Of a stretch of DNA of 9,731 nucleotides, positions 7,051 through 9,731 are shown one piece after another (the first letter of the stretch is position 1; every line of letters begins with the position of its first letter). A model generated the notes under the pieces. The model had not been told where the DNA came from, did no database searches, and saw only the letters and a program-made list of their open reading frames with translations. Made by a program: the position numbers and the translations under genes. This stretch comes from Ilumatobacteraceae bacterium (GTDB lineage: Bacteria; Actinomycetota; Acidimicrobiia; Acidimicrobiales; Ilumatobacteraceae). The DNA lies in contig JANRBC010000011.1 of assembly GCA_030727685.1 (NCBI GenBank), positions 1-9,731 on the forward strand, in the 5' to 3' direction.

Positions 7051-7554
7051 TTGAGGCTCTTTCCGTCGCCGAAAGCCAACAATAAAGATTCCGTAATTGG
7101 TGCTGTTGGTGCCGCACTAGGTATGGCGATTACTTGGCTCATCTGCGACGCCATGCTCAATGGCACCGCGCCAATACTGGTTTTAGCCATGGGATCCTCT
7201 GCGATCACATTGTTCACGATGCCGACCGCGCCAGCGGCACAACCCGTGCCTGTAATTCTCGCCCACTGTGTCGCAGCATTCTTGGGCGTTGCTTCAGCAC
7301 AAGTTTTTGATAACACTGCGCTCGCCATTGGCATCGCTGTCGGTGTGCACGCTGGCCTGATGGTTCGATTTGGTTTCATGCACCCGCCAAGTGGTGGGAC
7401 GGTGCTTGCCGCAATCATCGACGGCGACGCAGTTACTGATCTTGGCTTTGAATTTATTTGGCGACCAGTTTTGCTGAATGCTGTGTTGCTCGTTTTGCTC
7501 GCCGTCGCGATCAATGCACCATTCAAGTGGCGTCGCTACCCCGTCAAAAACTAA
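7051..7554 (+). CDS. HPP-family integral membrane protein
   Basis: This 167-residue hydrophobic protein matches the HPP family. It has a GSSAITLFTMPTAPAAQP block (48-65) like the family's ALLF-x-P-x-PxAQP, and the eponymous HPP at 111-113 (FMHPPSGGTVLA). Hydrophobic stretches lie near residues 16-34, 40-57, 67-85, 89-105 and 138-156. Cyanobacterial and plastid members have been linked to nitrite transport, but most bacterial members are uncharacterised, so I assign no substrate. The start is the TTG at 7051, two bases after the upstream TAA: an in-frame TGA at 7018 and the absence of ATG or GTG in between leave little choice. The tight spacing implies co-transcription and probably translational coupling with the GNAT-AAA gene. 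Confidence 0.85.
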   Translation: MRLFPSPKANNKDSVIGAVGAALGMAITWLICDAMLNGTAPILVLAMGSSAITLFTMPTAPAAQPVPVILAHCVAAFLGVASAQVFDNTALAIGIAVGVHAGLMVRFGFMHPPSGGTVLAAIIDGDAVTDLGFEFIWRPVLLNAVLLVLLAVAINAPFKWRRYPVKN

Positions 7555-7597
7555 TTTCGTTTGCGCACAAGGCAACCGAGAAGTTCAAGATCTGCGC

Positions 7598-7603
7598 TAA
7601 TCT
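7598..7603 (+). promoter_or_regulatory. Candidate -10 box for the lipoprotein gene
   Basis: TAATCT lies 8 nt before the ATG at 7612. It could drive a near-leaderless transcript from 7612, or one with a short leader if translation begins at the ATG at 7639. There is no clear -35 box. Read-through from the HPP gene 57 bp upstream is equally possible. Confidence 0.3.
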
Positions 7604-7611
7604 CGCATCGA

Positions 7612-8418
7612 ATGACACTGCAACGACAAAGACCTTCGATGCGAACGCGGCTCGTCGTAATAACGTCACTCGTGGTAATCAGCGCTTGCGGTAGTGCTGA
7701 TGGTGGCGACTCGCAGCAAATCGACGACGAGATCGTGCTCGCTGCACCCGCTGATACCGACATTCTCCCTAACGATCTGCCCGACACTGAAGTGGCGGCG
7801 ATTGTTGCACTCGGGGCAACCGGTGCCAAGCGGCCACCGGCCGACGAGCATCAACACGGCGGCATGCATTCTGCGAAGTCAGTCAGTGCCGCCGATCAAG
7901 CGATTCTTGATGACGAGATTGCCGCAGCGCGGTCGGTTATCGCCGAACTCGACACCATCGAAAAAGTTGCCGCTCGCGGATACGTGTTGGCAACTTCGCC
8001 TTCACCCGGCATCGGAACTCACTGGGTGCGTTGGTCGCAGATTCTCGAACCATTCTCGCCAACAAACCCGTCGATGCTGTTGTTCGACCACAGCAAATCT
8101 CCGCCTGTGCTTGCCGGCTATTCATATGCCGTTCAATCAGCCTCAGAGCCCGTTGGTTTTACCGGTGATTCAGACATGTGGCATCGCCACGCAGGGCTCT
8201 GCGTCGCGTTGTCTGGGTGGGTGATTCGCGAAAGATCTACCGGGCCAGATGAGTGCAAAGGTTCGTACATCGCCGGTGGAGATTTTTGGATGCTGCATGC
8301 GTGGATCGTGCCCGGCTTAGAAAATCGCGATGGCACGTTTGCCCCGGCAAACTCAAAGTTGTGTCCAAAAAATACTGGGCCCGACTTCTTGCGTTGTGTA
8401 GATCAGTCTGAACTCTGA
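7612..8418 (+). CDS. Uncharacterised secreted lipoprotein with His/Trp/Cys-rich domain
   Basis: I do not recognise a named family. The N-terminus is a lipoprotein signal: basic MRTR, hydrophobic LVVITSLVV, lipobox ISA|C. The lipidated Cys is residue 26 from ATG 7612, or 17 from ATG 7639; both starts are plausible and I chose 7612 because of the -10 box in front of it. An Asp/Glu-rich tether follows, then a His cluster EHQHGGMH (79-86) that could bind copper or zinc. A short helical segment (about 93-120) precedes a folded domain with GTHWVRW (135-141), LLFDH (156-160), WHRH (190-193) and WMLHAWIVPG (226-235). Four further Cys (197, 215, 251, 262) could form two disulfides outside the membrane. 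The repeated His and Trp motifs suggest a metal or ligand site, but this is inference. It ends with TGA 53 bp before the pirin gene. The product is 268 residues from the chosen start. Confidence 0.75.
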   Translation: MTLQRQRPSMRTRLVVITSLVVISACGSADGGDSQQIDDEIVLAAPADTDILPNDLPDTEVAAIVALGATGAKRPPADEHQHGGMHSAKSVSAADQAILDDEIAAARSVIAELDTIEKVAARGYVLATSPSPGIGTHWVRWSQILEPFSPTNPSMLLFDHSKSPPVLAGYSYAVQSASEPVGFTGDSDMWHRHAGLCVALSGWVIRERSTGPDECKGSYIAGGDFWMLHAWIVPGLENRDGTFAPANSKLCPKNTGPDFLRCVDQSEL

Positions 8419-8422
8419 CCAA

Positions 8423-8468
8423 TATGATTGGGTACGCAACTAGTCAGTTGTCTAATTAAAAAGGACTC
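8423..8468 (+). promoter_or_regulatory. Candidate pirin promoter and ribosome binding site
   Basis: TATGAT (8423-8428), the same -10 hexamer as katG, would start transcription near 8435. An alternative is TTGGGT (8428-8433), a 17-bp spacer and TCTAAT (8451-8456). A clear Shine-Dalgarno sequence, AAAGGA (8459-8464), lies 7 nt before the ATG, unlike the leaderless genes in this window. The choice between the two promoters is open. Confidence 0.4.
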
Positions 8469-8471
8469 ACC

Positions 8472-9431
8472 ATGCCTGCAGTTACCGCCGACACACTCAC
8501 ACTCGCGCGCATCAGTGCGCCTGGTGCCGAAGTAACCGACCGCCCCGTTCGCTCTGTGACCACTGCACCAAGCGGCTTTGAGGGCGAAGGTTTTCCGGTT
8601 CGTCGCGCATTTGCCGGTATTGCAAAAAATATTCTTGACCCATTCATCATGATGGATCAGATGGGTGAAGTCGATTACCGCCCCTATGAACCACGCGGTA
8701 CCGACTGGCACCCACACCGTGGCTTTGAAACTGTCACTTACATCATGGACGGAACATTCATTCACCAAGATTCTCACGGTGGCGGCGGCGTAATTTCAGA
8801 CGGCGCAACGCAATGGATGACAGCGGGCGGCGGAATTTTGCATATTGAAACACCACCTGAAAGTTTGGTTGTCTCTGGTGGTCTTTTTCATGGCCTGCAG
8901 TTATGGGTCAACTTGCCGTCGAAGCAAAAAATGATCTCGCCTGCGTATCAAAACCTTGAAGCCAACATGGTGAAACTTCTCACCACACCTGACGCAACTA
9001 CTCTCATACGTTTAATTGCTGGTGACATTGATGGCGTTCAGGGTCCAGGTTCTTCGAAGACACCAATTGTTATGGCACATGCGACTCTTTCGCCTGGTGC
9101 ACGCATGGTGTTGCCATGGAACCCACAGTTCAATGCACTTGCGTATGGACTCAAAGGCTCTGGCTTTGCTGGATCAGAGCGAGTGCCCTTTGGTCTTGGT
9201 CAAGCAGTCGTGTTCGGACACGGCGACACAATGACCATTGAGGCAGCAGGGTCAACTGCTCTTGATGTCATCTTGTTAGGCGGCCAACCAATTGGCGAAC
9301 CAGTCGAGCAACACGGACCATTTGTTATGAACACTCGCGCAGAACTGCAACAAGCTTTCGATGACTACCAGCGTGGTCGACTAGGAGTAATTCCTGCCAA
9401 CGGCATTCAGCCATTTCGCGGCAAGCCTTAA
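8472..9431 (+). CDS. Pirin family bicupin protein
   Basis: This 319-residue protein matches the pirin family of Fe(II)-binding bicupins. The N-terminal cupin carries all four metal ligands known from human pirin: His80 and His82 in DWHPHRGFETVTY, and His124 and Glu126 in AGGGILHIETP. The flanking DPFIMMDQMG, GATQWMTAGG and GLQLWVNLP blocks are also typical. The C-terminal cupin (about residues 190-300) lacks a comparable ligand set, as is normal. Some bacterial pirins have quercetin 2,3-dioxygenase activity and others act through protein partners, so the reaction here is undecided. The start is supported by a good Shine-Dalgarno sequence. The N-terminal 35 residues precede the usual pirin beginning and look like a short extension. 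It converges on the SelW-like gene. Confidence 0.94.
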   Translation: MPAVTADTLTLARISAPGAEVTDRPVRSVTTAPSGFEGEGFPVRRAFAGIAKNILDPFIMMDQMGEVDYRPYEPRGTDWHPHRGFETVTYIMDGTFIHQDSHGGGGVISDGATQWMTAGGGILHIETPPESLVVSGGLFHGLQLWVNLPSKQKMISPAYQNLEANMVKLLTTPDATTLIRLIAGDIDGVQGPGSSKTPIVMAHATLSPGARMVLPWNPQFNALAYGLKGSGFAGSERVPFGLGQAVVFGHGDTMTIEAAGSTALDVILLGGQPIGEPVEQHGPFVMNTRAELQQAFDDYQRGRLGVIPANGIQPFRGKP

Positions 9432-9465
9432 CTGTCTCAGCGTGACAGGTTCAGCAAAACTGTCA
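9432..9465. terminator. Alternating inverted repeat between convergent pirin and SelW-like genes
   Basis: CTGTC (9432-9436), GACAG (9444-9448) and CTGTC (9460-9464) allow two mutually exclusive hairpins. The first is 5 bp with a 7-nt loop right after the pirin stop. The second is TGACAG/CTGTCA, 6 bp with an 11-nt loop, ending at the stop of the opposing gene. There is no strong T-tract in either direction, so any terminator activity is weak or Rho-assisted. Confidence 0.35.
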
Positions 9466-9729
9466 ACGCTCGTACACCGGAGTTTCTGGCCCAACAAAGT
9501 CGCGAAATAGCCCAAGCACTTCACCAGGATTTGCGTGGCGACCAGTTAAAGCCTTCGAATAAATCAATGTTCCATCAACTTCAACATCGAAGGTTCCTCC
9601 CTGACTTGTGACGACCAACAGTTCAGATATGACGTGTTGATAATCATGCAAGATTTCAGAAACCGCGCTCACGGCGTGGCTAGAAAAGTCTCAAGAGATG
9701 CAATAGGTGATTTTTACTCGATGTTTCAT
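9463..9729 (-). CDS. SelW/Rdx-family selenoprotein (in-frame TGA read as selenocysteine)
   Basis: The frame up to the GTG at 9672 encodes the C-terminal two thirds of a SelW/SelT/SelH (Rdx) protein: SQGGTFDVEVDGTLIYSK, then TGRHANPGEVLGLF. Continuing upstream in the same frame there is one TGA at 9691-9693 and then MKHRVKITYCIS up to an ATG at 9727-9729. Read through, the N-terminus is MKHRVKITYCIS-U-DFSSHA, which places Sec13 three residues after Cys10. C-x-x-U (or C-x-x-C) after a beta strand and a Tyr is the diagnostic redox motif of this thioredoxin-like family. The product is 88 residues, a normal SelW length, and ends in an ordinary TGA. A hairpin fitting the bacterial SECIS model follows the internal TGA. 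SelW-type proteins are small thiol or selenol oxidoreductases whose partners are poorly known. Any ribosome site lies beyond the right edge. The alternative is a Cys form broken by a mutation or sequencing error. Confidence 0.8.
9652..9693 (-). promoter_or_regulatory. Bacterial SECIS element with its UGA codon
   Basis: Immediately after the UGA (9693-9691) the RNA can fold as GA/UC, UUUC/GAAA, AGCC/GGUU and CGC/GCG nested pairs around the 5-nt apical loop CGUGA (9673-9669). The stem has small internal loops, one A-C mismatch and one G-U pair. The loop begins 17 nt after the UGA and has a G among its first two bases. Both agree with the published bacterial SECIS model (16-37 nt distance, G in the first two loop positions). 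It would recruit SelB with Sec-tRNA. The apparent GTG start at 9672 lies inside this loop. The fold was made by eye. Confidence 0.65.
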
Positions 9730-9731
9730 AT

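Noticed and set aside
6990..7526. 178-residue open frame antisense to the HPP gene
   Set aside because: The plus strand carries the conserved HPP and AQP motifs and hydrophobic segments; the antisense product shows no family signature.
9463..9672. A 69-residue gene starting at GTG 9672
   Set aside because: It lacks the redox motif and N-terminal strand of its family, and the GTG falls in the proposed SECIS loop. The read-through gene from 9729 explains the homology better.

Overview
The window is ordinary chromosomal DNA from a bacterium of roughly 50% GC. It probably belongs to the Actinomycetota; a freshwater or marine Acidimicrobiia-like lineage is my best guess. The guess rests on protein style, on start codons preceded at 6 nt by a bare TANNNT -10 box (the leaderless arrangement common in Actinomycetota), and on the mix of ATG, GTG and TTG starts. 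No RNA gene, insertion sequence, CRISPR array or phage gene is visible. Coding density is very high, and no gap between genes exceeds about 80 bases.

Layout from left to right: a gamma-glutamyltransferase-family Ntn hydrolase cut by the left edge (+); oxyR (-), convergent with it; katG (+), divergent from oxyR across a 70-bp control region with a good sigma70-type promoter and a LysR-type palindrome; a hairpin at the katG/aldo-keto reductase convergent junction; an aldo/keto reductase (-); divergent from it, a fused GNAT acetyltransferase-AAA ATPase (+), followed 2 nt later by an HPP-family membrane protein (+); an uncharacterised lipoprotein (+); a pirin (+); and at the right edge, on the minus strand, a small SelW/Rdx-family gene.

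The most notable item is that right-edge gene. An uninterrupted open frame begins only at a GTG at 9672 and lacks the redox motif. Reading upstream through one in-frame TGA (9691-9693) restores a SelW-like N-terminus with an ATG at 9727-9729 and a C-x-x-U motif. The RNA just after the TGA folds into a hairpin whose geometry fits the bacterial SECIS model. I therefore call it a selenocysteine-containing SelW-like protein of 88 residues.

Several genes share a redox or peroxide theme (OxyR, KatG, SelW-like thioredoxin-fold protein, aldo/keto reductase, Fe(II) pirin). Only oxyR-katG shows direct regulatory linkage. The GNAT-AAA fusion and the lipoprotein are the least understood proteins here.
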